Origin: Bradyrhizobium sp. CB1015
GTDB lineage: Bacteria > Pseudomonadota > Alphaproteobacteria > Rhizobiales > Xanthobacteraceae
Reading direction: 5' to 3'
Assembly (NCBI RefSeq): GCF_025200925.1
Contig: NZ_CP104174.1
Span: 4,092,001 to 4,156,000, forward strand
DNA length: 64,000 bases
Shown here: one piece after another, positions 33,527-43,076 of the stretch
Position numbering within the stretch: position 1 is the stretch's first letter
Layout: every line of letters starts with the position of its first letter
The notes under the pieces: generated by a model
Told to the model about the DNA's origin: nothing
Databases searched by the model: none
The model's input: the letters and a program-made list of their open reading frames with translations, nothing else
Program-made: the position numbers and the translations under genes

Positions 33527-34353
33527 CGGCTGATCCTGTTCACGGAGAGGACGGTCGCGATCGTCACGAAGGCGGGCGCGTAGACCAGCCACGGCCATTT
33601 GAGGTAGTCCTTGCCGATCGAGATCAGCAGGCCCCAATCGGAGGCGGGCGGCGGATCGCCGTAGCCGAGGAAGGCAAGGCTCGCGATCACCAGGATCGAC
33701 AGGCCGAATTGCAAGACCGCGAGCGGGAGCACCGACCGCGACGCGTTCGGCAGCACGTGCCGCAACAGGATGTGCCAGCGCGAGCCGCCCATCAGGAACG
33801 CCGCCTCGACGAAAACCGCCTGCCGTGTCTTGATCACTTCAGAGCGCATCACCCGCGCGAACACGGCCACTGCCGAGACGCCGGTCGCAATGGCGGCGTT
33901 CGTCGTGTCGAAACCAATCGCGGTGACGACGATGACCGCCAGCAGGAAGTTCGGGATCGCCAGCAGCACGTCCACCAGGCGGGCGAGCACGATGTCCACC
34001 CAGCCGCCAAGGAAGCCTGCCACGAGGCCGATGAGTCCGCCTGCAACAGCGGCAATGCTGACGGCGATGAGCGCGCTCGTCACCGAGGACGCGGTGCCGT
34101 AGACGACGCGGGTATAGAGGTCTCGGCCGAGGTGATCGGTGCCGAACCAGTGCGCCGTGCTGGGGCTGAGCAGCTTGTCAGCGGGGACGCCGACGACCGG
34201 GCTATGGCCCGTGAACAAGCCTGGCGCCACGGACCAGGCAATCACAATCGCGATGACCGCAAAGGAAAGCGCGACGGTCGGCGGTACCCGAAGAGCTGTC
34301 AGCCGGCCGATCGACGTGTCGCGCGAGGGAGGGGAGACAGAGGCGAGGGTCAT
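33505..34353 (-). CDS. Oligopeptide-type ABC transporter permease, DppC-like
   Basis: 282 aa membrane subunit with the DppC hallmark FGTDHLGRDLYTRVVYG after the first transmembrane segment. The coupling loop is EAAFLMGGSRWHILLRHVLPN. About six transmembrane segments are predicted. It overlaps the DppB-like gene by 4 nt and the ATPase by 22 nt. With its partners it imports a peptide-like, glutathione-like or other polar sulfur compound. Confidence 0.9.
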   Translation of the reverse strand: MTLASVSPPSRDTSIGRLTALRVPPTVALSFAVIAIVIAWSVAPGLFTGHSPVVGVPADKLLSPSTAHWFGTDHLGRDLYTRVVYGTASSVTSALIAVSIAAVAGGLIGLVAGFLGGWVDIVLARLVDVLLAIPNFLLAVIVVTAIGFDTTNAAIATGVSAVAVFARVMRSEVIKTRQAVFVEAAFLMGGSRWHILLRHVLPNASRSVLPLAVLQFGLSILVIASLAFLGYGDPPPASDWGLLISIGKDYLKWPWLVYAPAFVTIATVLSVNRISRWLRKTD

Positions 34354-35354
34354 GGCGTCACCGCCGCGGAAGTCGCGCTGTCGTCAGCGGTGGTCGGGCG
34401 CACCCTGCGACCTCCGATCAGCCTTACGCGGGGATCGAGCAGCGGGTAGACGAGGTCGGCGATCAAATTGACCAGCACGAACACGACTGCGGCGAGCGAG
34501 ACGACCGCCTGCAGGACAGGCAGGTCCTGCGTGCTCACCGAGCGCTGCACCAGGCTGCCGATGCCCGTGCGTCCGAACACCGTCTCGGTGATCAGCGAAC
34601 CGCCTAGCAACTCGCCGATCGCGAGTGCAATGACGGTGACGACCGGGAGCGAAGACGGTTTGAGCAAATGCCTGGCAAACAGACGCGCTTGTCCCAGTCC
34701 ACGGCTGCGCGCAACGGCGGCGTATTCCTGCTCGGTCTCCTTGTCGAGGTTCGCGATCAGCACCTCGGTGATCCGCGCGGAGACGGGCACCCCGAGCGCG
34801 ATCGCGGCGAAGAAAGTTGCCCAGAAGCTATCAGGCGCAATCACCCGAAACAGCCCGAGCTGGAAACCGAAGATGTGGATCAGTGCCAGGCCGATCACGA
34901 AATTCGGCACTGACAGGAACAACGACGGGAAACCGCGCAGCAAGCCCTGACCGAAACGTTTCGGAACAAACTGCGTGCCGTAGGCTATCGTGAGCGCCAG
35001 CAGCAGCGCGATGGCGAACGCCGCTGATGCGAGGATCAACGTTGAAGGCAGAACCTCGGCGATCAAAGTTGTCACCGGCCGGCTGGACCGCATCGACAGG
35101 CCAAGGTCGCCCGTCACGAAGTTGGACAAGGACGTCCAGAGCTGGACTGGAATCGGCCTATCTAAGCCCTGGGCGGCGATGATCTGCCTGATCTGGTCCT
35201 CACTGAACCCGTTCTGCGGGTCGCGTAGCACATTGGTGATGGGATCGCCGGGCAGGATGCTGACGACGACGAAGGTGAAGACGTAAGCCAGCAGAACGAC
35301 GACGACGGCCTGGGCGAAACGCTTGGCGGCATAGGACAGATAGGCGCCTCTCAT
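34350..35354 (-). CDS. Oligopeptide-type ABC transporter permease, DppB-like
   Basis: 334 aa membrane subunit. The N-terminal YAAKRFAQAVVVVLLAYVFTF segment and the PGDPITNVL motif mark DppB. The coupling loop is EYAAVARSRGLGQARLFARH. About six transmembrane segments. It follows the binding-protein gene by 38 nt and overlaps the DppC-like gene by 4 nt. Confidence 0.9.
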   Translation of the reverse strand: MRGAYLSYAAKRFAQAVVVVLLAYVFTFVVVSILPGDPITNVLRDPQNGFSEDQIRQIIAAQGLDRPIPVQLWTSLSNFVTGDLGLSMRSSRPVTTLIAEVLPSTLILASAAFAIALLLALTIAYGTQFVPKRFGQGLLRGFPSLFLSVPNFVIGLALIHIFGFQLGLFRVIAPDSFWATFFAAIALGVPVSARITEVLIANLDKETEQEYAAVARSRGLGQARLFARHLLKPSSLPVVTVIALAIGELLGGSLITETVFGRTGIGSLVQRSVSTQDLPVLQAVVSLAAVVFVLVNLIADLVYPLLDPRVRLIGGRRVRPTTADDSATSAAVTP

Positions 35355-35392
35355 GCCGGTGGGTTCCTTACATTATTCCGTTGCACGGCGCC

Positions 35393-37045
35393 TTACTCGC
35401 CGATTGTCGCCGTGTAATAGCTGGCGTAGGCGATGCCGTTGTAGACCTCTCCCTTGAGCTTCGGAGACTGCACATAGATCCGCTGGACGATCTGCGTGCG
35501 CGGGATGAAGTAGCCTTGCTCGAGAACGTAAGCCTGCAACTCGTCGAGCAGCGGATTGCGAATGTCGAGAGAGGCAGCGCCGGCGATCTTGTCGCGCAGC
35601 TCGTTGAGCTTCTTGTCGCTGTCGCCGAGATTGAACCAGTTCTCGCCATTGTTGGCATCGGTGAGGATGCTGGCGACCGTGCCGGCGTCGATGAAGCTGC
35701 GCGTCACCTCGTAGGCCGGCACAGCTGGTCCGCCGAACCGGACCTTCTCGCCGAACGTCACGACGTCGTAGGACCGGATGGTGACCTTCCATCCGATCTT
35801 GCCGAGTTGCTGGGCGATGAGCTCGTCGACCGACTTCGCCGTCGCGAGGTAGGGGTTGGAGTGAAGCGTGAGCGACAGCTGCTTGCCGTCCTTGGTGCGG
35901 ATGCCATTGGCCCCCTTGATCCAGCCAGCTTCGTCAAGAAGCTTCTCGGCCTTGCCAGGGTTGTAGACCAGGAGGTCGCTGTGGTCGGTCGCACCGGGCA
36001 CGTTGCTCTGAATGAAGGACGTCGCCAGCTTCCAGTCAGGCGTATAGACGGTGTCGATGATCTCCTTCCGGTTGATGCCGGCCTGGAGGGCCTGTCGCAC
36101 CTTCACGTCATTGTACGGCTCCAGCTTGGTGTTGATCGCGAGGCCGTTGACGAAGCCGAGATAGCGCGGTGTCGCGATCGTGAACCCGGCCTCCTTGAGA
36201 GACTTCAATTCCTGCGGTGAGGGGCTGTAGGCGACGTCGGCCTGTCCCGACTGGACGGCCGCGACCCGCAGCGACGGTTCCGATACAAGCTTGTAGGTGA
36301 TCGAATTGAGATAGGCCGGACCGGTGTGACCGACGGCGGCGGGACCCCAATTGTAGTCCTTGCGCTTGACCAGCTTGACGAAATCGCCCTCCTTCCAGGA
36401 GGCGACCACGTACGGTCCGCTGCCGGATGTCTTGGAGAGGTCGGCCTGCTGGGCCGCAGGCTGCGCGATCGTCTTTGGTGAGATGAGGATCGAGCCATGG
36501 TAGCCGAGCGTCGGGATGAACCCGAGCGTCGGTGCCTTGAAGAAGACCTTCACCGTGGCCGCGTCGACCGCCTCGGCGCGCTCGTAAGTCTTCGGAAACA
36601 GCCCGATCGGGTTGATGCCTTCGTTCTTGCGGCCGGCATACCAGATGTCGAGATTGGCGACGACAGCCGCTGCGTCGAGCGGGGTGCCGTCGGAGAAGGT
36701 CACGCCCTTCTTGAGGTGCAGGGTGAACTGGGTCGCGTCACCGTTCTGCTCCCAGCGCTCGGCGATCCACGGGCTGACCTTGCCGTCAGCGTCGACATAG
36801 ACGAGCTTGTCGGTCACATGGCCCCAGAAGTGGCCCTGGAAGCTGGAGATGGCACTGTTGTTCGGGATCCACGTGCTGCCCAGCGAATCGATCAGGAAGG
36901 TGATGTCGCCGCCGGTCGGCGGAGCGCCGGCACTCCGTGCCGGAGACAGTCCCGCCATTGCTGTTAGGGCGACCGCAGTCACTACGGAGGTCGCGGCTAG
37001 CAGGCGACGCCGGGAGAGCGAGAGCGAAGAGAAGCGCGCGATCAT
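35393..37045 (-). CDS. Oligopeptide-type ABC transporter substrate-binding protein (family 5)
   Basis: 550 aa periplasmic protein with a twin-arginine-like leader containing SRRRLLAATSVVTAVAL. Family-5 marks include TLHLKKGVTFSDGTPLDAAAV and the segment VRQALQAGINRKEIIDTVY. The ATG at 37045 places this leader correctly; one at 37150 would add 35 residues before it. First gene of the Dpp-like operon. Family members bind peptides, glutathione, nickel chelates or opines; the thiol dioxygenase next to the operon suggests a thiol-containing ligand, but this is inference. Confidence 0.88.
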   Translation of the reverse strand: MIARFSSLSLSRRRLLAATSVVTAVALTAMAGLSPARSAGAPPTGGDITFLIDSLGSTWIPNNSAISSFQGHFWGHVTDKLVYVDADGKVSPWIAERWEQNGDATQFTLHLKKGVTFSDGTPLDAAAVVANLDIWYAGRKNEGINPIGLFPKTYERAEAVDAATVKVFFKAPTLGFIPTLGYHGSILISPKTIAQPAAQQADLSKTSGSGPYVVASWKEGDFVKLVKRKDYNWGPAAVGHTGPAYLNSITYKLVSEPSLRVAAVQSGQADVAYSPSPQELKSLKEAGFTIATPRYLGFVNGLAINTKLEPYNDVKVRQALQAGINRKEIIDTVYTPDWKLATSFIQSNVPGATDHSDLLVYNPGKAEKLLDEAGWIKGANGIRTKDGKQLSLTLHSNPYLATAKSVDELIAQQLGKIGWKVTIRSYDVVTFGEKVRFGGPAVPAYEVTRSFIDAGTVASILTDANNGENWFNLGDSDKKLNELRDKIAGAASLDIRNPLLDELQAYVLEQGYFIPRTQIVQRIYVQSPKLKGEVYNGIAYASYYTATIGE

Positions 37046-37855
37046 GGAAGGCCCCTGATGATTGGTGGCGTCGATCGCGGCATTCATGGAGATGCTTCGG
37101 CACGACCGGCGTTTCTGCGTAGGAGAAGCGAAACGAACGGATCTGGCCATTCCAAATTTCGCTGGAGATGGACAACAAATGCTTCGGGATCGGAGCCATG
37201 TGAGTGACAGCTATTTTGTCGTCAGTGCAAACGCACTCGGCTGCGGTTGTCTTGTGACCAAATACGTATCGATTGTCGCACTTGGTCGCATGTCAGTTTT
37301 GAGACGCGTGCCAGGGGCGGTCTCACTGGAGCGGAGCTCGATGCTTTCACAAACTTGGTTGAAGCCGCTGCGGTAAACTGCGCGCGCCTCAGCCCATGCG
37401 AGATGGGGCCTCCGCTCGAATCTGCCGTTCTCGCCGTCGACTTTGCTTGCGCGTCAAAGGCACGCTCGCGACGGTTCGCGCGATACCGACGTTTTAGCGG
37501 GTCCACGTGTTCGGAACGAATGGTCCGCCGAGGTGCTGGATGACCTGACGCATGTGAGACGTCGTTCGGAGCATCACCAGAGACGATTGTCTATCTGCGA
37601 GCAGACGTCGGCGTGAGCGGATAGTTCCTCGTTGGGGGTGTCGAAATCCGTCCGGTGCAGATCGACACTGCCCCTTGGGTTGTGGTTCCACCATAATCGC
37701 GCCAATGCGCAGCGAATGACCCGGCAGAGGCGTCTCATTTTCTCGAGTGGCTGGGGAGAACGCGACACCAGTACCGCTGGCCATAGACACGGTGGCTATA
37801 CTATTTTCGCGGAAGTAGTATAACCGGGCGACTGCTAAGCGGATGTTGTAACCAA
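37046..37855. other. 810-bp gap between the Dpp-like operon and dusA
   Basis: Short frames exist on both strands here, but none has a recognisable domain, good ribosome site or neighbour link. The gap marks the end of the sulfur-related region and the start of housekeeping genes. Its left part must hold the promoter of the binding-protein gene; the right part holds that of dusA. No tRNA, repeat or riboswitch was recognised. Confidence 0.5.
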
Positions 37856-38848
37856 TTGAAATATCAAGACTATCGCTTTTCCGTGGCCCCCATGATGGAT
37901 TGGACCGACCGGCATTGCCGGGTGTTCCACCGTCACCTGACGCGTCGGGGATTGCTCTATACGGAAATGTTGACGACCGGCGCGATCGTTCATGGCGACC
38001 GGGAGCGGCTGCTTGGGTTCGACGCGGTCGAGCACCCCGTGGCGCTTCAGCTCGGCGGATCGGATCCGCAGGAGCTGGCGCTGGCGGCACGGATCGGCGA
38101 GGACTTCGGTTACGACGAGATCAATCTCAATGTCGGCTGCCCGTCCGATCGTGTGAAGGACGGCCGTTTCGGCGCCTGCCTCATGGCGGAGCCGGGGCTG
38201 GTGGCGAGGTGCGTTGACGCCATGAAGCACGTGGTCGCCGTTCCCGTCACGGTGAAGTGCCGCATCGGGATCGACGATCAGGATCCGGAGGTCGCGCTCG
38301 ATGCGCTCGCGCGTGCGGTGGTCGCCGCAGGCTGCGATGCGTTGATCGTGCACGCCCGCAAGGCCTGGCTCAACGGCCTGTCGCCGAAGGAGAACCGCGA
38401 TATCCCGCCGCTCGACTATGATCGCGTCTACCGGCTCAAGCGCGCGATGCCCGATGTGCCCATCATCATCAATGGCGGTGTCCGGAGCATCGACGAGGCA
38501 AAGGCGCATCTTGCCCATGTCGACGGCGTGATGCTCGGCCGCGCCGCCTATCAGGAGCCGTGGCGGCTGCTCGCGGTCGATCACGAAATCTTCGGCGGGC
38601 CGGCGCCGCACGCGACCATGCAGGACGCGCTCGAGGCGATGATGTCCTACATCGAGGAGCAACTCGCGCACGGCACGCGGCTGCACGCCATCACGCGACA
38701 TTTCGTCGGCGCATTTCACGCGGTGCCGGGGGCGCGCGCCTTCCGCCGTCACCTGGCCGAGCAGGGTGTGAAGTCGGGTGCAGGTCTCGACGTGCTGCGC
38801 GAAGCGATCATGCGTGTCGGGGGCCGTGCACCGGCTGAGGCGGCGTAA
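37856..38848 (+). CDS. dusA: tRNA-dihydrouridine(20/20a) synthase
   Basis: 330 aa FMN enzyme reducing uridine to dihydrouridine in the tRNA D-loop. Family marks are the opening VAPMMDWTDRHCRVFHR, INLNVGCPSDRVKDGRFGAC with the catalytic cysteine (Cys95), VTVKCRIGIDD, VHARKAWLNGLSPKENR and IINGGVRS. Length fits DusA. The only start that fits the conserved N-terminus is a TTG at 37856. It converges with the aspartic protease gene, leaving 5 nt between stops. Cytoplasmic tRNA modification, unrelated to the sulfur genes. Confidence 0.93.
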   Translation: MKYQDYRFSVAPMMDWTDRHCRVFHRHLTRRGLLYTEMLTTGAIVHGDRERLLGFDAVEHPVALQLGGSDPQELALAARIGEDFGYDEINLNVGCPSDRVKDGRFGACLMAEPGLVARCVDAMKHVVAVPVTVKCRIGIDDQDPEVALDALARAVVAAGCDALIVHARKAWLNGLSPKENRDIPPLDYDRVYRLKRAMPDVPIIINGGVRSIDEAKAHLAHVDGVMLGRAAYQEPWRLLAVDHEIFGGPAPHATMQDALEAMMSYIEEQLAHGTRLHAITRHFVGAFHAVPGARAFRRHLAEQGVKSGAGLDVLREAIMRVGGRAPAEAA

Positions 38849-38853
38849 GCGAG

Positions 38854-39408
38854 CTAGTCGACCGCCGCACGCGCGCGGCGGTGGTTGCCTTGCAGCTGCG
38901 GATAGCCGGTCAGCATCAGCGTGTCGGCGCGCACGCCCCAGCTTTCCAGGCGGTCGAGGAAGCTCATGCCGAGCAGATTGGTCTTCATCTGGCCGCGCTG
39001 CACGACGAGGGCCGGCACCGACTTCTCGACCAGCTTGCCGACGGCGAGACGGTCGAGCGTGAGCCGCGCCGCCTTGGTGTGGCCGCCCGCGGTCTCGAGG
39101 TCGACGTCATATTCAAGCATCTCGAGCGGCAGCCCGATCGCCTTTGCGGTTTCCCAGGTCAGTACCACCGACGTCGCGCCGGTATCGATCACCATCGGCG
39201 CAGTGACGCCGTTGATCTTCGCGCGCAGCGTGAAGTCGCCGCCCTGGCCGCGCGGGATCTGCACGGCCGGCGCCGGGGAGGCGGCTTGTGCGCGAAAAAT
39301 GTGCGAGACCTTGTGGCTGGCGCGCGCGATCTGGTCGGGATCGCCATAGGCGACGACGGCACCTGCCGTGCCGGCGAGCATGATCAGAACGAGCAGGAAG
39401 CGGATCAT
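38854..39408 (-). CDS. Retropepsin-like aspartic protease (TIGR02281 type)
   Basis: 184 aa with an N-terminal hydrophobic anchor (IRFLLVLIMLAGTAGAVVAY) and one aspartic-protease half-domain. The catalytic motif is VIDTGATSVVLTW, and the late LLGMSFLDRLESW is the conserved family end. One active-site Asp per chain means it acts as a dimer. The rest of the chain should lie in the periplasm. Substrates in this family are poorly known. It sits in a leftward row with the DUF1289 protein and the histidine kinase. Confidence 0.82.
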   Translation of the reverse strand: MIRFLLVLIMLAGTAGAVVAYGDPDQIARASHKVSHIFRAQAASPAPAVQIPRGQGGDFTLRAKINGVTAPMVIDTGATSVVLTWETAKAIGLPLEMLEYDVDLETAGGHTKAARLTLDRLAVGKLVEKSVPALVVQRGQMKTNLLGMSFLDRLESWGVRADTLMLTGYPQLQGNHRRARAAVD

Positions 39409-39436
39409 CGCGCGCCTCCAAGGGCACGCAGACGGA

Positions 39437-39640
39437 TCAGATGTGTCTTGGCGATCCTGCGACCGGCACCAGTCCAGCTTCCGTCATGCGCTGCGGCAAG
39501 AGGGCCATGATCGCGAGCCGGTCTGCGCTTTCCATGGCGTGCCAGCGCGCGATCTCGGGCAAGGTGCGGCCGCAGCCGAAGCACAGCTTGGTCTTGGGAT
39601 CTATCATGCAGACGGCGACGCACGGCGTTTCTTTGCTCAT
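39437..39640 (-). CDS. DUF1289 small cysteine protein
   Basis: 67 aa. Four cysteines in CVAVCMIDPKTKLCFGCG form the DUF1289 pattern, probably a metal or Fe-S site, followed by the conserved TLPEIARWHAM. The start at 39640 (MSKETP) is preferred; a longer frame adds 12 residues with no family match. It follows the histidine kinase and precedes the aspartic protease on the same strand. Function unknown; the family is widespread in proteobacteria. Confidence 0.8.
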   Translation of the reverse strand: MSKETPCVAVCMIDPKTKLCFGCGRTLPEIARWHAMESADRLAIMALLPQRMTEAGLVPVAGSPRHI

Positions 39641-39684
39641 ACGGACATAGTGAGGGATGGTCGGGCATGTCTGCAAGCATCTCG

Positions 39685-41280
39685 TTAAGAGCCTGTGCCA
39701 GCACTCATGATCGGCTTGTGGCGCGGCCGGCGTTTCTCGTCCGGCAGAACGGAGCTCTCGGGCTGGAGCGGTGGAGAATCGTCCGAGAGCGGGGCAAGCG
39801 CGCTCATCACGCGCTCCGGCGGGAACGTGACGATCACCTCGGTGCCGATGCGCAGCTTCGATTTCAGCGTGAACGTGCCGCCGTGCAGGTCGATCAGGTT
39901 CTTGGCGATCGGCAGGCCGAGGCCGGCGCCCTGTTCAGCCGACTTGATCGAATTGGAGCCCTGGCCGAACGAGGCGAGCACGACCGGGATCTCGTCCTCG
40001 GGAATGCCGGAGCCGGAGTCCCTCACCGAGAGATATTGTCCGCCGGAGGCGGTCCAGCCGGCCTTGAGCCAGATCTCGCCGCCCTGCGGGGTGAACTTGA
40101 TCGAGTTGGAGAGCAGGTTGAGCACGACCTGGCGGATCGCGCGCTCGTCGGCCCAGAGCCGCGGCATGGCCTGCTCGAACACTTCGTGGATGGTGATGCC
40201 GCGGCTCGAGGCGCGCAGCTTCATCAGATGATGGCAGTCGGCGACGATGCCGACCAGGGACACCGCTTCCTCGTTGAGCTCGTAGCGGCCGGCTTCGATC
40301 CGCGACAGATCGAGGATCTCGTTGATGAGGTTGAGCAGGTGCACGCCGGAATTATGGATGTCGGCGGAATATTCCTTGTAGACCGGCACGGCATGCGCGC
40401 CGAAAATCTCGCTCTTCATCACCTCGGAGAAGCCGAGGATGGCGTTCAGCGGCGTCCGCAGCTCGTGGCTCATCTGCGCCAGGAAGCGCGACTTGGCGAC
40501 GTTGGCGGCTTCGGCGCGATGGCGCGCTTCGTCTGAGATCGCCTTGGCCTGCTCCAGCTCGCCGATCAGCGCGTCCTTCTCCGCGCGCGCTTCCAGCGTG
40601 GCGAAGGTGGAGGAGTGCAGGCGATGCGCCAGCAGGACGAAATAGCCTTCGGCGGCGAGGGCCAGCGCTGCCAGGATGTAATTGTCCAGCGAGCCGGTCA
40701 TCACGAAGCTCAGTGCCATCGCGACCGCGACCGGCGCCGTGGCGGCAAGGGCTGCGATCGGCAGGTTGGCCGCGAGCATGCTCGATACTGCGATCACCAG
40801 CAGCATCAGGAACATCATCAGTGTTTCCGTGACCATGTCGAGCACGGGATGGATCAGGATCGCCATCCAGCACAGGCCATAGAGCAGGTCGAGCACGACA
40901 AAGCGCGTCCGCCATGCCCGCGTCGCCGCGGGCGAGGTGGGCTCGTTCAGGAAGCGCCGGCAACTGCGGATCATGGCGCTGTGAATGCAGAGCATGCCGA
41001 CGGTCCAGGCCGCGGCCGGGATCGGCTGCATCCATAGCCCGAACAGCAGGCCGGTGGCCACCACCAGCAGCATCACGACATAAGAGGCAGACAGCCGCGT
41101 CTGGGCGTATTGCCGCAGCATCTCCGCGTCGAACGCCGGCCGGGTTCCACTGGTCGACGTTAACTTGTCGCGCGCCTCGCGCACCCGCTGTGCCGCAGCC
41201 CTTCGGCTGCTCGCCGATGGCGCGCTCACCGGCTCGGCCGGAAGCTGCACTACCTCAGGCTTTTCAGCGGGGTTACTCAT
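39685..41280 (-). CDS. Membrane sensor histidine kinase (PleC/DivJ/PdhS-like)
   Basis: 531 aa. The N-terminal half has several hydrophobic segments (around YVVMLLVVATGLLFG, VAVAMALSF and others), then a coiled linker. The H-box is SHELRTPLNAILGFSEVM with the phosphorylated His. The N-box is VVLNLLSNSIKFT, with G-boxes DSGSGIPEDEI and GAGLGLPIAK. The H-box spelling is that of alphaproteobacterial cell-cycle or envelope kinases. No response regulator lies beside it, so it probably feeds a DivK-like protein elsewhere. ATG at 41280 is taken; a TTG one codon earlier is possible. Confidence 0.88.
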   Translation of the reverse strand: MSNPAEKPEVVQLPAEPVSAPSASSRRAAAQRVREARDKLTSTSGTRPAFDAEMLRQYAQTRLSASYVVMLLVVATGLLFGLWMQPIPAAAWTVGMLCIHSAMIRSCRRFLNEPTSPAATRAWRTRFVVLDLLYGLCWMAILIHPVLDMVTETLMMFLMLLVIAVSSMLAANLPIAALAATAPVAVAMALSFVMTGSLDNYILAALALAAEGYFVLLAHRLHSSTFATLEARAEKDALIGELEQAKAISDEARHRAEAANVAKSRFLAQMSHELRTPLNAILGFSEVMKSEIFGAHAVPVYKEYSADIHNSGVHLLNLINEILDLSRIEAGRYELNEEAVSLVGIVADCHHLMKLRASSRGITIHEVFEQAMPRLWADERAIRQVVLNLLSNSIKFTPQGGEIWLKAGWTASGGQYLSVRDSGSGIPEDEIPVVLASFGQGSNSIKSAEQGAGLGLPIAKNLIDLHGGTFTLKSKLRIGTEVIVTFPPERVMSALAPLSDDSPPLQPESSVLPDEKRRPRHKPIMSAGTGS

Positions 41281-41443
41281 CAAGCAACACGGATTCCTGC
41301 CCGCGCCGGACGCGCGCTTTCTGCATTGTCTATCTCTGGCAATAAATCGTTAAGAGCTGCCTTAAGGAGCTAAAGAATTACGTTAACCGGGCGTTAATCC
41401 TCAGCCCGGTGCTTGCTCCGTCGGCAGAAAGGCCGACCGCCTT

Positions 41444-42964
41444 TCACCTGAAGAAAACGAGCGTGACCAGCGCGAATACAGGAAGCAGCAGGACGGAGGT
41501 CCAGGCCATGTATCCGAAGAAGCCGGGCATTGCGACGCCACCCGACCGCGCAATCGCGTAGACCATGAAGTTGGGGGCATTGCCGATGTAAGAGTTTGCG
41601 CCCATGAACACCGCACCTGCGGATATCGCGGCAAGGGTCACGGCGCCATTCGTCATCAGATGCTTGGCGTCGCCCCCGGCAAGCTCGAAGAAGACCAGAT
41701 AGGTCGGCGCATTGTCGAGAAAGGATGAGAGCAACCCGCTCAACCAGAAATAGGCGGCATTGTTGGGCGTGCCGTCGGCGTTGGTGACCATGTTCACGAC
41801 GGAGGCAAACGCGCCGGATTTGCCGGCGTTGAGGATCGCGAGCACGGGAATGATGGTGATGAAGATGCCGGCGAACAGTTTTGCCACTTCGATCATGGGG
41901 CCCCAGGAAAAGCCGTTCGCGTCGTGGTCTTCCTTCGAGGTGACGGCAAGAGATGCGAACACGACGCCAATCATCACGGCATCGCGCAGAAGATTCTGCA
42001 GCTGGAGATGCGTGCCCAGAACCTCAAATCCGCCGAGGTCGAGCTTGGCGCTCAAGAGGATCGCAGCAATGATGACTCCCATCAGAGCGAAGTTGATGCC
42101 GCCGCTGATCCGCAAGGGATTGTCCGGAGTTGGGTCCGGTTTGACGCGACCTTCCTTCCGGTAAAGATAAGCATCGATGCAAAAGAACAGGACAAGCAGA
42201 ATCCAGGCGGCGAACGTGGTCTGGGGAAACAGGTGCGTCGTCGTCCAGAAGAAGTCGACGCCGCGCAGGAACCCCAAGAACAACGGCGGATCTCCCAGGG
42301 GTGAGAGCGAGCCGCCAATGTTGGACACCAGAAAGATGAAGAAGATGACGACGTGCGCGTTGTGCCGCCGGTCGTCATTGGCGCGGAGGACCGGCCGGAT
42401 CATGACCATCGACGCGCCGGTCGTGCCGATGACGCTCGCAATCAGAGTGCCTATCGCGAGCAGCAGAGTATTCAGAACCGGGGAGCCGTGAAGATTGCCG
42501 CGCACCACGATTCCGCCGGCCACGGTGAACAGAGCAAGGAGAAGCAGAATGAATGGGATGTATTCGAGCAGCGCGGTATGAATGAGTGCCTGAATGGTTG
42601 GAAGCGGGCCGTACCAGACGGCAAGCGGCAGCACGATCAGGGCCGCCCACATCGCTGCGATCTTGCCTTGGTGGTGCTCCCAGACATGAGGCGCGGCGAG
42701 CGGAAATATCGCGATCGACAGCAGCATGCCGGCGAATGGAAGCGCCCATTGCGGGCCGATGCTGGCGCCATCGAGCGATGCGGCAAGCGCCTGCGAAGGT
42801 GATGCGACCAGGCTGATCAGGAGCGCGACCCGGAGCAGGCGAGCAATGAGGCGGAATCCCCTTCGATAAGCGCCACCCACGGCAAGCCCGGCGATTCCGG
42901 GTCGAAGCTCCGACGCGACGCCGACGCAGGCAACTACGAGGATGGCGGCGATCACGCTAAACAA
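41444..42964 (-). CDS. nhaD: NhaD-type sodium:proton antiporter
   Basis: 506 aa polytopic membrane protein of the ion transporter superfamily with about 12 hydrophobic segments. Diagnostic motifs are FLVSNIGGSLSPLGDPPLFLG and, late in the protein, LSSFLDNAPTYLVFF and FMGANSYIGNAPNFM. It exchanges Na+ (or Li+) for H+ at the inner membrane. It stands alone on its strand between the kinase and the dehydrogenase genes. A weak hairpin (ACCGGGC/GCCCGGT, 41386-41410) lies just beyond its 3' end. Confidence 0.85.
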   Translation of the reverse strand: MFSVIAAILVVACVGVASELRPGIAGLAVGGAYRRGFRLIARLLRVALLISLVASPSQALAASLDGASIGPQWALPFAGMLLSIAIFPLAAPHVWEHHQGKIAAMWAALIVLPLAVWYGPLPTIQALIHTALLEYIPFILLLLALFTVAGGIVVRGNLHGSPVLNTLLLAIGTLIASVIGTTGASMVMIRPVLRANDDRRHNAHVVIFFIFLVSNIGGSLSPLGDPPLFLGFLRGVDFFWTTTHLFPQTTFAAWILLVLFFCIDAYLYRKEGRVKPDPTPDNPLRISGGINFALMGVIIAAILLSAKLDLGGFEVLGTHLQLQNLLRDAVMIGVVFASLAVTSKEDHDANGFSWGPMIEVAKLFAGIFITIIPVLAILNAGKSGAFASVVNMVTNADGTPNNAAYFWLSGLLSSFLDNAPTYLVFFELAGGDAKHLMTNGAVTLAAISAGAVFMGANSYIGNAPNFMVYAIARSGGVAMPGFFGYMAWTSVLLLPVFALVTLVFFR

Positions 42965-43076
42965 GGCTCCCCCAGAAGTTTATGCTCATTCGGTTTGCGC
43001 GTTTTGAACTTCGTCGCGGCCGGGGTCGCGACGAAGTATGATGCCGCACGGCCCCGGACGAGGCCGCAACAAAGCT

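Noticed and set aside
37046..37855. Small genes in the gap before dusA
   Set aside because: Several frames of 60-100 codons exist on both strands but lack ribosome sites, domains and consistent codon use.
41386..41410. Terminator of the NhaD gene
   Set aside because: The ACCGGGC/GCCCGGT stem has a long loop and no T-run on the minus strand, so it is too weak to list as a terminator.
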